From positions 1 through 64,000 of the forward strand of contig CALISR010000007.1 in NCBI GenBank assembly GCA_938041435.1: a DNA stretch of 64,000 nucleotides, written 5' to 3'. Under the pieces are notes generated by a model. The model was given only the letters and a program-made list of their open reading frames with translations. It made no database searches and had not been told where the DNA came from. The translations under genes were made by a program, and so were the position numbers. The stretch comes from an uncultured Candidatus Saccharibacteria bacterium. GTDB lineage: Bacteria > Patescibacteriota > Saccharimonadia > Saccharimonadales > Saccharimonadaceae. This document shows, piece after piece, positions 26,627-33,496 of the stretch; position 1 is the stretch's first letter; each line of letters opens with the position of its first letter.

Positions 26627-28369
26627 CTAATTGCTAATTGCCGACGAAGTACCCGTCGTGGACTGGCCAACCACGACAACGAACTGCGTGTGGCTGCCAG
26701 TAGCTACCGGTGGTGTGCCAGTAGTAGCCTGAGCATGATAGATCGACTCTAGCTTGGCCTTCGTGTTCGGCGCACTAGCCCTCCCAGCCACTTGGTAGAT
26801 CTTGTTGCTCCCTGCGCTACCGCTGCTTGGAGCGTTGTCAATGCTGTCAATAACCATGCCAAGCTTCTCTAGCTTGTCTGCCTCGCGCTTGGCTACCCCT
26901 GATGCGCCTGAGGCATTGAGGACAACGACATGAGCCGACTCCTTAGATACCTCTGTGGCATTGAGCGTCTTGTTGATGTACGCTTGGATCTGGCTATAAT
27001 CGTATGTGCCCGCTGCGGGTACGACCGAGCTAATACCACCAACCGTCTGCGCCACCACTAGGTCACCAACGGGTGTATCGAGCAAGCTTACACTCTTAAT
27101 GGCATCACTCTTGATATTTTGTCCCAGCGACATAAGTGTGCGTATCTCGCTTGTCTCAAAGTTTGTGCGGAGGTTCTTGCCCAGTGCGTCGATGATCCCC
27201 GTCACCGCGCCAAAGTTTGTCAGTGTACCAGCACTCGTCGCCTTCTCTTTGATAGCCACGAGCACCTTCTGTTGGTTCTTCTCGCGGTCGAAGTTAGACT
27301 GCTCGAAGCCATACGATATACCCGAGGCACCGCGTGCCTGCGCTAAGTAGAGCGCATGCTCAGCATCGAGATTGACCGGCCCATTGGGATAGTCGATGAA
27401 GTGACCATTCGGCGGGCAATTCTTGACCATCGTGGCATGACTCGCGCGAGGGTTTCCACCCCGACACTTCCAGTCGAAGTTGCCATCCATCTGGCCACGG
27501 GGGTCACGGCTCTCGATCGTCACTTTGATACCACCCAAGGCCGAGACTAGGTCGCGCAATACGGTGTAGTTCACATGCACACTGTATTGCAAGTCTAGCC
27601 CCACGATATTACCAAAGAACTTGCGCGAAGCGGCTTGGCGCTCATCCTCTGCCTCGGTGCTCGACCAATCGCTATTAACACAGTTGAAGTACTCATTAAT
27701 TTTACCTGCATTGCCTGAGTTACACGACCGATGATATTTGACGTAGAGGTCGCGCGGGATGCTAATCATATAGGCATCCTTCTTGCTCTGGCTAATGCTC
27801 AAGATCATGATAGAGTCAGTCAGGTACGAGCCCTCGTGGCCTGGGTCGTCCTCCGATGTACCAAGCAAGAGAATGTTGCTCCGGCCGTTGCTATCTGCCT
27901 TAAGCTCCTTCTGCTGGATCAAGCCAAAGATATCACCCTTAAAGATATGAGAACTCGCCATAAAAGCCCGCCACAGCAGCATCGCACCAAAGCCCACACC
28001 AATAATGACGAGGGCGATGATGATGCGCTTGATCCATTTGCGCCGCGTCGATTGCGGCTTCTTGCGGCCTTTGCGGCCTCGCTTACCACTGCCCTGCTCG
28101 AGGTCAGCAAATATATTGTCGCTCGGATTGATATCAAAGTCGGTTAGACTACTGCTGGGGTTGTTGGTGCTAATAGACGCACTGCGACGTGGTGTATAAT
28201 TCCTCGGCTGCTCCGCTGTGGCCAGGCTGCGGCCAGAGCCAGCCGTGCCCGTCATCGAGCGACCCATCCGCGGCATCGAGCCGTCGGCACGCCGAAGCGA
28301 GCGAGGGCGCCTATCCACCGTCCCGCTACTCTGCGACCGAAAACCATCTATCGAATTGCGACCCGCCAT
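26627..28369 (-). CDS. LytR-CpsA-Psr (LCP) family glycopolymer ligase
   Basis: 580 residues. A long cytoplasmic N-terminus (about 115 residues, basic and serine-rich, ending GRKGRKKPQSTRRKW) precedes one membrane segment (about 117-135). The LCP domain follows, with NILLLGTSEDD, DSIMILSISQSKK, MISIPRDLYVK, INEYF and NFDREKNQQKVL, including the conserved Arg and Asp residues that bind the polyprenyl-pyrophosphate substrate. The C-terminal part (about 455-545, HVVVLNASGASGVAKREAD) is a LytR_C domain. LCP enzymes attach teichoic acids or capsule to peptidoglycan; it may attach the polymer made by the 13.3-22.2 kb operon (inference). Confidence 0.93.
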   Translation of the reverse strand: MAGRNSIDGFRSQSSGTVDRRPRSLRRADGSMPRMGRSMTGTAGSGRSLATAEQPRNYTPRRSASISTNNPSSSLTDFDINPSDNIFADLEQGSGKRGRKGRKKPQSTRRKWIKRIIIALVIIGVGFGAMLLWRAFMASSHIFKGDIFGLIQQKELKADSNGRSNILLLGTSEDDPGHEGSYLTDSIMILSISQSKKDAYMISIPRDLYVKYHRSCNSGNAGKINEYFNCVNSDWSSTEAEDERQAASRKFFGNIVGLDLQYSVHVNYTVLRDLVSALGGIKVTIESRDPRGQMDGNFDWKCRGGNPRASHATMVKNCPPNGHFIDYPNGPVNLDAEHALYLAQARGASGISYGFEQSNFDREKNQQKVLVAIKEKATSAGTLTNFGAVTGIIDALGKNLRTNFETSEIRTLMSLGQNIKSDAIKSVSLLDTPVGDLVVAQTVGGISSVVPAAGTYDYSQIQAYINKTLNATEVSKESAHVVVLNASGASGVAKREADKLEKLGMVIDSIDNAPSSGSAGSNKIYQVAGRASAPNTKAKLESIYHAQATTGTPPVATGSHTQFVVVVGQSTTGTSSAISN

Positions 28370-28380
28370 AAACTCTCTCT

Positions 28381-28386
28381 ACTATA
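28381..28386 (-). promoter_or_regulatory. Promoter of the LCP gene
   Basis: Minus-strand AGTATAGT; the -10 box TATAGT ends 11 bases before the ATG, leaving a leader of roughly 4 nt and no room for a ribosome site. Confidence 0.5.
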
Positions 28387-28647
28387 CTGGATCTGCCCCA
28401 AAAAATAAATACAAAGCCGCACCCAAACTTGCACTTTGCAAGCCAAAAATGCCGCGAGAGACTGTGGTCGTATGGAGTATAAGCACATATTTGCACAATG
28501 CAGCACTATTTTTGCATACGGACATCACGATACAGCCCGGACCTTAACAATATTTTCATAATTTTCATACCACAACATATCCCATAAGAGCCTCTGGAAT
28601 GTTACTTAAATAATTACACTTATCTTTATAACCCGAGGAGGTAACCG

Positions 28648-28971
28648 ATGCACTACAGACTAACGATTTATGTTATAATTATGTCCATGAGCGAACAAGT
28701 TAAACAAACGATAGCACTTTACAATTATATTGACGAATCTCCTTACTTGTCTCAATCACAAGCCGAAGATGCGAGAGAATACGCCAGGGTCGGCGAGTGG
28801 GCAATTTCACTAGAGCACATATGTCTCTGCGTTGCCTCTAACTTATCTAAGCAAAACAAACACTTGTCAGAAACAGAAATTAAAACACTCGAAACTTTAG
28901 CTACCATTGTAGAAGAAGAGGAGGGAGAGGCGTTTCATCGCGACTACTTTGACTTTGTTGTAGGATGCTAG
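28648..28971 (+). CDS. Small MafI-like immunity-type protein (tentative)
   Basis: 107 residues from an ATG with an excellent ribosome site (GAGGAGG, six bases upstream). The segment DAREYARVGEWAISLEHIC, followed by LSETEIKTLETLA, resembles the small helical MafI/CdiI-type immunity family that protects against secreted toxins. No toxin gene is adjacent. Oddity: a perfect extended -10 box TGTTATAAT lies inside the frame (28671-28679) and ends seven bases before the Met codon of MSEQVKQT (28687), where the conserved part seems to begin. The gene may have two starts, one SD-led and one leaderless. Confidence 0.5.
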   Translation: MHYRLTIYVIIMSMSEQVKQTIALYNYIDESPYLSQSQAEDAREYARVGEWAISLEHICLCVASNLSKQNKHLSETEIKTLETLATIVEEEEGEAFHRDYFDFVVGC

Positions 28972-28992
28972 GTTGTAGCAAACAGCATACTC

Positions 28993-29033
28993 AAGAGAGC
29001 AGCTACTCATTACTGAGCGGCTGCTCTCTTTAT
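28993..29033 (+). terminator. Terminator after the MafI-like gene
   Basis: 11-bp stem AAGAGAGCAGC / GCTGCTCTCTT (28993-29003 and 29020-29030) with an inner CTCA/TGAG stem, followed by TTATAAAATTT. Confidence 0.75.
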
Positions 29034-29153
29034 AAAATTTCTATAGCTGTCTGCTTGACTCCACCTCCATATATTGATATATATATTAATCTTTTGCGCC
29101 GACCCGCAGGAGATGGTACGTTTCCACCCAGAGTTGAAAAGGAAGTGATTGTC

Positions 29154-29381
29154 ATGGCTCTGTTCATGGCTATTCTCGCGACTATTGTTGGACTTTTCAC
29201 GGCATTGTACGTCTTCATTGAGAATGCTGGAGATGTTGATGATAAGAACTTCGAAAAAAATTTGAAGATCAGTCTTGTGAAGGCTATAGCTACAGTCACC
29301 ATAATGTACATTGCCGCCAACTTCACCGTCTATAGCTGGACAGGTAACAGCAAAATATCGGAAAGAGAAAAGGAGATATGA
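29154..29381 (+). CDS. Small two-helix membrane protein
   Basis: 75 residues from the ATG at 29154, with AAGGAAG as ribosome site. Two hydrophobic segments (about 3-22 and 42-60) are linked by a short charged loop (ENAGDVDDKNFEKNLK); the tail is SEREKEI. No family recognised. Its stop overlaps the ATG at 29378, and the AAAGGAG inside its last codons serves the next gene, so the two are translationally coupled. Confidence 0.55.
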   Translation: MALFMAILATIVGLFTALYVFIENAGDVDDKNFEKNLKISLVKAIATVTIMYIAANFTVYSWTGNSKISEREKEI

Positions 29382-29902
29382 CACTTGCTGAAGCCACGGC
29401 ATCGTACGGCCTCAAAAGTGATACTGAGTATCCTTTTGATATTGGCAATCGTATTACTGGCACTGCTGGCAGTACAACAACGGGAGGTAGCTACTTCTAC
29501 CTCTATAGCACAAGCAGCTGGTCACCAGCTTCGAGTCTATCAGTTGGCTTCACAGCCAACGGAAAAAGTTATATCTTCGAGATTCCAATGTCTCATATAA
29601 CTTTTATTCAGTCTGAAACTGCTAAGCCTTCAATGAAGATGCGCATGGACTATCCCCTACCCGCCGGTAAATACACCATACGTGATACATATAGCGCCTG
29701 CAAGAAGCGCATTAAGTATGGTTGGTGGACGTGTGAAAATCACCACCTCAAGACAGAGACAACAGCTGTTGTGAATGGTGAGCTGCCTAGTCTTATCCAG
29801 ACGGCGTTTAGCAAGTTCAGCGACACCCATGTTACCATCACTCTCACACCTGAGCAGTATAATCTGCTCTTAACGGGCGGAAACCCCGCTCCGTCATCTT
29901 GA
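29378..29902 (+). pseudogene. Beta-rich anchored protein, apparently frameshifted
   Basis: The frame from ATG 29378 gives 174 residues whose last 130 (from about GGSYFYLYSTSSWSP) look like a folded beta-rich domain with two cysteines. Its N-terminus is unremarkable, and GGAG lies only two bases before that ATG. In another frame a TTG at 29385 sits at proper distance (nine bases) from GGAG and encodes a basic start followed by VILSILLILAIVLLALLAV, a clear membrane anchor. The most economical reading is an anchor-plus-domain protein broken by a shift equivalent to -1 between about 29470 and 29520. It could be a mutation, a sequencing error or recoding; no classical slippery heptamer is seen. 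Confidence 0.5.
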
Positions 29903-29922
29903 TCTATCGTCGAGCCTCACAG

Positions 29923-29956
29923 TATGCGCTCCGCTGGGTCGGTGGCGGAGCGCATA
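29923..29956 (+). terminator. Hairpin upstream of lepB
   Basis: Perfect 12-bp stem TATGCGCTCCGC / GCGGAGCGCATA with a ten-base loop, followed by a weak U-rich stretch. It probably ends the 29154-29902 transcript. Confidence 0.65.
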
Positions 29957-29994
29957 CATTGCAATTATTCCTCCCCTCCGCCCGCATTTAGTGA

Positions 29995-30000
29995 TATAAT
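29995..30000 (+). promoter_or_regulatory. Leaderless promoter of lepB
   Basis: TATAAT five bases before the ATG at 30006 and eight before a second, in-frame ATG at 30009. The second spacing fits the window-wide pattern better. Confidence 0.55.
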
Positions 30001-30005
30001 ACTTC

Positions 30006-30611
30006 ATGATGGAAGCAAGTTTTTTGACCCGCCACCCCAGGCTCAAGGATATCGGTGGCTTTGTAATTTTTGTGGTGTGCGTCATTGTTGGCACACTCCT
30101 TATCAATACCTTTGTATTTCGTAGCTTTAGCGTAACTGGCCCAAGTATGGAGCAGACGCTCTACACTGGCGATCGGCTAATTGTCAATCGCCTGCCCGTC
30201 ACGATGGCGCATTTGCAAAATAACTCATACACGCCCAAGCGGGGGCAGATTATCGTCTTTAAGAACCCACTCTATAGCCCGGGCAGCGAGGATATGAACC
30301 TCGTTAAGCGCGTTATTGCCTTTGCAGGCGAGCGCGTCACCGTCAAGGATGGGACGCTAACTGTCTATAACAAAGAACACCCACAAGGCTTTCACCCAGA
30401 CGACAGCTGGGATGGCCCTGGCTCTCCCACCAGTGGTGACACGGAGGTGACAGTGCCCGAAGGATCGATTTTTGTGGCAGGCGACCACCGCCAGGGCAGC
30501 TACTCGCTCGACTCACGCAATGGCCTCGGCACTGTGCCACTCTATGATGTGATTGGCCCCGTTAGCCTGCGTCTCTGGCCACTGACGAAAGTTCAAGGAT
30601 TTCAGATATAA
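30006..30611 (+). CDS. lepB: Signal peptidase I
   Basis: 201 residues. One membrane anchor (about 17-36) and an extracytoplasmic S26 domain with the Ser47-Lys101 dyad: Ser47 in TGPSMEQTL and Lys101 in LVKRVIAFAGE, plus GDNRxxSxDSR in the form GDHRQGSYSLDSRNGLGTV. It cuts signal peptides from Sec and Tat exported proteins. Length and single anchor are of the Gram-positive type. Translation may begin at 30009, the second of two adjacent Met codons. Confidence 0.94.
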   Translation: MMEASFLTRHPRLKDIGGFVIFVVCVIVGTLLINTFVFRSFSVTGPSMEQTLYTGDRLIVNRLPVTMAHLQNNSYTPKRGQIIVFKNPLYSPGSEDMNLVKRVIAFAGERVTVKDGTLTVYNKEHPQGFHPDDSWDGPGSPTSGDTEVTVPEGSIFVAGDHRQGSYSLDSRNGLGTVPLYDVIGPVSLRLWPLTKVQGFQI

Positions 30612-30637
30612 GTTGATAAGTTTATATTTATAGAACG

Positions 30638-31354
30638 ATGGTAGCAAAAGAATGTCAAAACATATCGATTTATCTCGATGATTCTGGCGTTTTTTCGCGT
30701 AACTCAGGACATGACTATTTTATATATGCAGGATATTTATTCCTTGATGATAGTGAACGCATAGCAGCAAGAGAGCTATTCAAATCGTTATCAAGGCAGA
30801 TAAAATCTCATCTTGGTATACCCATGGACAAGGAGCTAAAAGCAGCTGGACTCGAGATTAAACACAAGCGAAGTCTGTACAATTGTGTCAAGCAGTTCAA
30901 TAGCCTTAGTTCTACAGTACAATTAAGTCGTGTAAATAATTCAATTATGTCAAACAAATTATCAATCCACCGCTACAAAGATTATGTCTTGAAAAGGATG
31001 ATAAAATCGAAACTACAGTCGTTAATTGTATCTGGCAAAATTGATGCCTATAGACCAGTTTCACTGCGTGTCTATATAGACCAACAGCACACTTCTACCA
31101 ATGGATACTACACACTATCCGAGAGTATTCGTGAAGAGCTAGTACATGGAATTCATAACTTTGACTATGGCATATTTCATGCACCAATACTACTCGCCGA
31201 TTTTAAAATCAAGATAACGTTTTGTGATTCAGCGAAATATTATCTCATTCAAGCCAGTGATATTCTTGCAAATCGCTTATGGTATGGCAGAAATTTCAAT
31301 CAACCAAAGCTTTACACAAATATACCGTCTCACGATGATATTTTTCTACCCTAG
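30638..31354 (+). CDS. DUF3800 domain protein
   Basis: 238 residues. The N-terminus ISIYLDDSGVFS, then DYFIYAGYLFLDDSE, the central RVYIDQQHTS and the C-terminal QASDILANRLWY are the marks of DUF3800, a family with an RNase H-like arrangement of acidic residues, common in phage and accessory regions. The acidic residues (DD near the start, D in the middle, SD near the end) are all present, so it may be an active nuclease. It is more AT-rich than its neighbours, which points to transfer. No toxin, integrase or other defence gene is directly adjacent. Confidence 0.8.
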   Translation: MVAKECQNISIYLDDSGVFSRNSGHDYFIYAGYLFLDDSERIAARELFKSLSRQIKSHLGIPMDKELKAAGLEIKHKRSLYNCVKQFNSLSSTVQLSRVNNSIMSNKLSIHRYKDYVLKRMIKSKLQSLIVSGKIDAYRPVSLRVYIDQQHTSTNGYYTLSESIREELVHGIHNFDYGIFHAPILLADFKIKITFCDSAKYYLIQASDILANRLWYGRNFNQPKLYTNIPSHDDIFLP

Positions 31355-31383
31355 TGGTTCTTGTATCAATAGCTTATCGATGC

Positions 31384-31389
31384 TATAGT
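31384..31389 (+). promoter_or_regulatory. Promoter of candidate small RNA
   Basis: TGCTATAGT (31381-31389) with TTGTAT (31361-31366) 17 bases upstream. No start codon follows at usable distance. Confidence 0.5.
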
Positions 31390-31395
31390 GGAAGT

Positions 31396-31505
31396 ACAGA
31401 CGAAAGTACTGTTGTACAATCATAAGCGATCAAATTGATTAAGCGTATTGTAAATACGTCCGCCTGATTGGGGTAGACCTTCTTAAAAAAGAAGGTCTAT
31501 TTTTA
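31396..31505 (+). ncRNA. Candidate small RNA of about 110 nt
   Basis: A complete small transcription unit without an ORF: extended -10 promoter at 31381-31389, an AGTAC/GTACT hairpin near the 5' end, a GTATT/AATAC hairpin in the middle, and a strong intrinsic terminator ending in TTTTTAT. It lies between the DUF3800 gene and parB. No known family recognised. The terminator may also serve read-through from the DUF3800 gene. Confidence 0.5.
31474..31505 (+). terminator. Strong intrinsic terminator
   Basis: Perfect 11-bp stem TAGACCTTCTT / AAGAAGGTCTA with an AAAA loop and a TTTTTAT tail. It is oriented for plus-strand transcription. Confidence 0.9.
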
Positions 31506-31525
31506 TGCTTGTATTTTGTATACTA

Positions 31526-32437
31526 CTACTTGTTCTGTGTATGCTCTAGCAAACCAATGATCCGCTCGAAGTCGTCGTCGCTGGTGAAGCGGATAACGAT
31601 CTGCCCTGCCCCACGGCGGTTGCCACGGATCTGGACTGGCGCACTCAGCTGCTGCTCAAAGCGCTGGCTGGCAGCCGTATACTGTGGTGGGGGCGCTGGG
31701 CGCTGGGCCTTGGTGGTTTTTTGGGCGGAGTCACTTGCCTCAGTGCGCTTGAGAATAGCGAGGTACTGCTCGATCCGCCGCGCACTCCACTCTTCCTGAA
31801 TAATCTTCGGCAAAATATCGGCAATTTGCGCTTCATCCAGGCTAATCAGCGGCCGGACTTGCCCCTCGCTCAGCTTGCCATCAACTACTGCTTGGCGCAC
31901 TACCTCGGGCAGGCGCAAAAGACGCAGCGTGTTGCTCACCGCACTGGGAGACTTACCGCCAACGCGCTGGCCGATTTGCTCAAGCGTGAGGTTGAATTGA
32001 TCGCGCAGCTTGAGATACGCTGTGGCGGTCTCGATAGCATTGAGGTTTTGGCGTTGGATATTCTCGATAAGCGAGAGTTCGAGCTTGTGCTGATCAGACA
32101 GCGTACGCACCAGCGCCGGGATCTTCTCCAGCCCCGCCTTGGTAGCAGCTCGGTAGCGCCGCTCACCAGCCACAATGACATATTTGCCTTTGTTATCAGG
32201 GGTGACAACGATAGGCTGCAGCACACCATGAACACGGATAGACTCAGCGAGCTCATCGAGCAGCGTTTCGTCAAACACCCGACGCGGCTGAGTAGGGTCA
32301 GGCATGATTTCTGCAAGCTTGATCTGGCGCAGGTCACTAATCCGGTCGTCTTGGTCGGCGGTTGGGTCGAACGATTCGTCCAGTAGCTCCGCCGGAATCA
32401 GCGAATCAAACCCCCGCCCTAAACCTCGTTTTGCCAT
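31526..32437 (-). CDS. parB: Chromosome partitioning protein ParB
   Basis: 303 residues. The ParB/Spo0J N-terminal CTPase region is clear: the start MAKRGLGRGFDSLIP, EIMPDPTQPRRVFDE, ADESIRVHGVLQPIVV-like text (residues 64-80) and the CTP-binding VAGERRYRAA. A helix-turn-helix (LEQIGQRVGGKSPSAVSNTLRLL) follows in the middle, then a C-terminal dimerisation part after a low-complexity linker. It binds parS and works with ParA to segregate replicated chromosomes. Its ATG is immediately adjacent to the parA stop, so the two are co-translated. No perfect consensus parS was seen in the window. Confidence 0.95.
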   Translation of the reverse strand: MAKRGLGRGFDSLIPAELLDESFDPTADQDDRISDLRQIKLAEIMPDPTQPRRVFDETLLDELAESIRVHGVLQPIVVTPDNKGKYVIVAGERRYRAATKAGLEKIPALVRTLSDQHKLELSLIENIQRQNLNAIETATAYLKLRDQFNLTLEQIGQRVGGKSPSAVSNTLRLLRLPEVVRQAVVDGKLSEGQVRPLISLDEAQIADILPKIIQEEWSARRIEQYLAILKRTEASDSAQKTTKAQRPAPPPQYTAASQRFEQQLSAPVQIRGNRRGAGQIVIRFTSDDDFERIIGLLEHTQNK

Positions 32438-33202
32438 TTATACCCCCGTTCGTTCGATTATTTCTTTCGTCACGGCCTTGTACGCCCGTGCACCCCGGCT
32501 AAAGCGGTCATATGCCCCGATCGGCGCACCATGGCTCGGTGCCTCGGCTAGGCGGACATTGCGCGGGATAGACTCCGCAAACACCTTCGCTGGAAAATGC
32601 TTCGCAATCTCAGCCAAGACCTGGCTCGAGAGCGATGTGCGACCATCTACCATGGTGGGCAGCACCCCAATAAGATCAAGTGTTGGATTCATATTTTTGC
32701 GCACCAGCTTCATTGTCTCGAGCAGCTGCCCGAGCCCTTCCAACGCATAGAATTCCGCCTGGACTGGCAATAGCACATAGCGTGCTGCAATGAGCCCATT
32801 GACAGTGAGGAGACTAAGGCTTGGTGGGCTGTCGATAATGATATAGTCGTAGCCAGTTAGTTCATCAATCGCCCCTTTGAGACGGCTAAAACGGTGCTGC
32901 GCCTTGGCCAGTTCTACTTCGGCATTAGCCAGCTGCGGCAGGGCGGGTGCGATGAAAAGATTCTTATGCTCGGTAGGCTGGATGATATCAACAAGCTTCT
33001 TCTCGCTCTTGACGACCTCTGTCATGGTAGCATCGAGCAGCTGCTTATCAATGCCAAGGCCACTCGTAGCATTACCCTGCGGGTCAAAATCGACGACGAG
33101 GGTTTTCTTGCCAGCCTTTGCCAAATAGTAGGCAACATTAATCGCTGTTGTCGTTTTGCCAACACCACCTTTTTGATTTGTTACACAAATTACTGCCGTC
33201 AT
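32438..33202 (-). CDS. parA: Chromosome partitioning ATPase ParA/Soj
   Basis: 254 residues, the short chromosomal Soj form. Deviant Walker A KGGVGKTTT at about 11-19 with the signature lysine, DFDPQGNATSGLG, and Walker B region DYIIIDSPPSLSLL. It forms ATP-dependent dimers on DNA and moves ParB-bound origins. First gene of the parAB unit; its promoter (TGCTATAAT, about 33228-33236) leaves a leader of about 19 nt with only a weak ribosome site. Confidence 0.96.
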   Translation of the reverse strand: MTAVICVTNQKGGVGKTTTAINVAYYLAKAGKKTLVVDFDPQGNATSGLGIDKQLLDATMTEVVKSEKKLVDIIQPTEHKNLFIAPALPQLANAEVELAKAQHRFSRLKGAIDELTGYDYIIIDSPPSLSLLTVNGLIAARYVLLPVQAEFYALEGLGQLLETMKLVRKNMNPTLDLIGVLPTMVDGRTSLSSQVLAEIAKHFPAKVFAESIPRNVRLAEAPSHGAPIGAYDRFSRGARAYKAVTKEIIERTGV

Positions 33203-33496
33203 GTCCCGTATTTCCGTTTATCCTCTCCATTATAGCATAACCCACATTGGTTAGTGAGGCGAGGTAACAGAGTTATACACAGGATAAGGATGCTTTTTCG
33301 CGTGATTACCTCTGTGGTGTTTACATTGGCTACCCAAGGCCTACCTCGCGCTACTTCACTATGCTACCCACTCGAGGGTTTTCTCAAGTCTGATCATATT
33401 ATACCTTCGTGTTGAGAAGAAAATTCGCTACACTCCTCACACTTCTCTAGGGTAAGGTAACACAATAGCGACCTAAGAGAAATTAGCGTTACATAT
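33203..33496. other. Intergenic region upstream of parAB with a DnaA-box-like site
   Basis: About 290 bases without an ORF. It holds the parA promoter, a TTATACACA at 33273-33281 that fits the DnaA box consensus TTATNCACA, and an AT-rich stretch near 33395-33405. A single box is too little to call an origin. Confidence 0.4.

Noticed and set aside
29378..29520. Programmed -1 frameshift with a classical slippery site
   Set aside because: No X-XXY-YYZ heptamer is visible in the overlap, so mutation or sequence error is the simpler reading.
33203..33496. Possible replication origin
   Set aside because: Only one DnaA-box-like site, no dnaA or dnaN, and no cluster of boxes; closeness to parAB alone is not enough.
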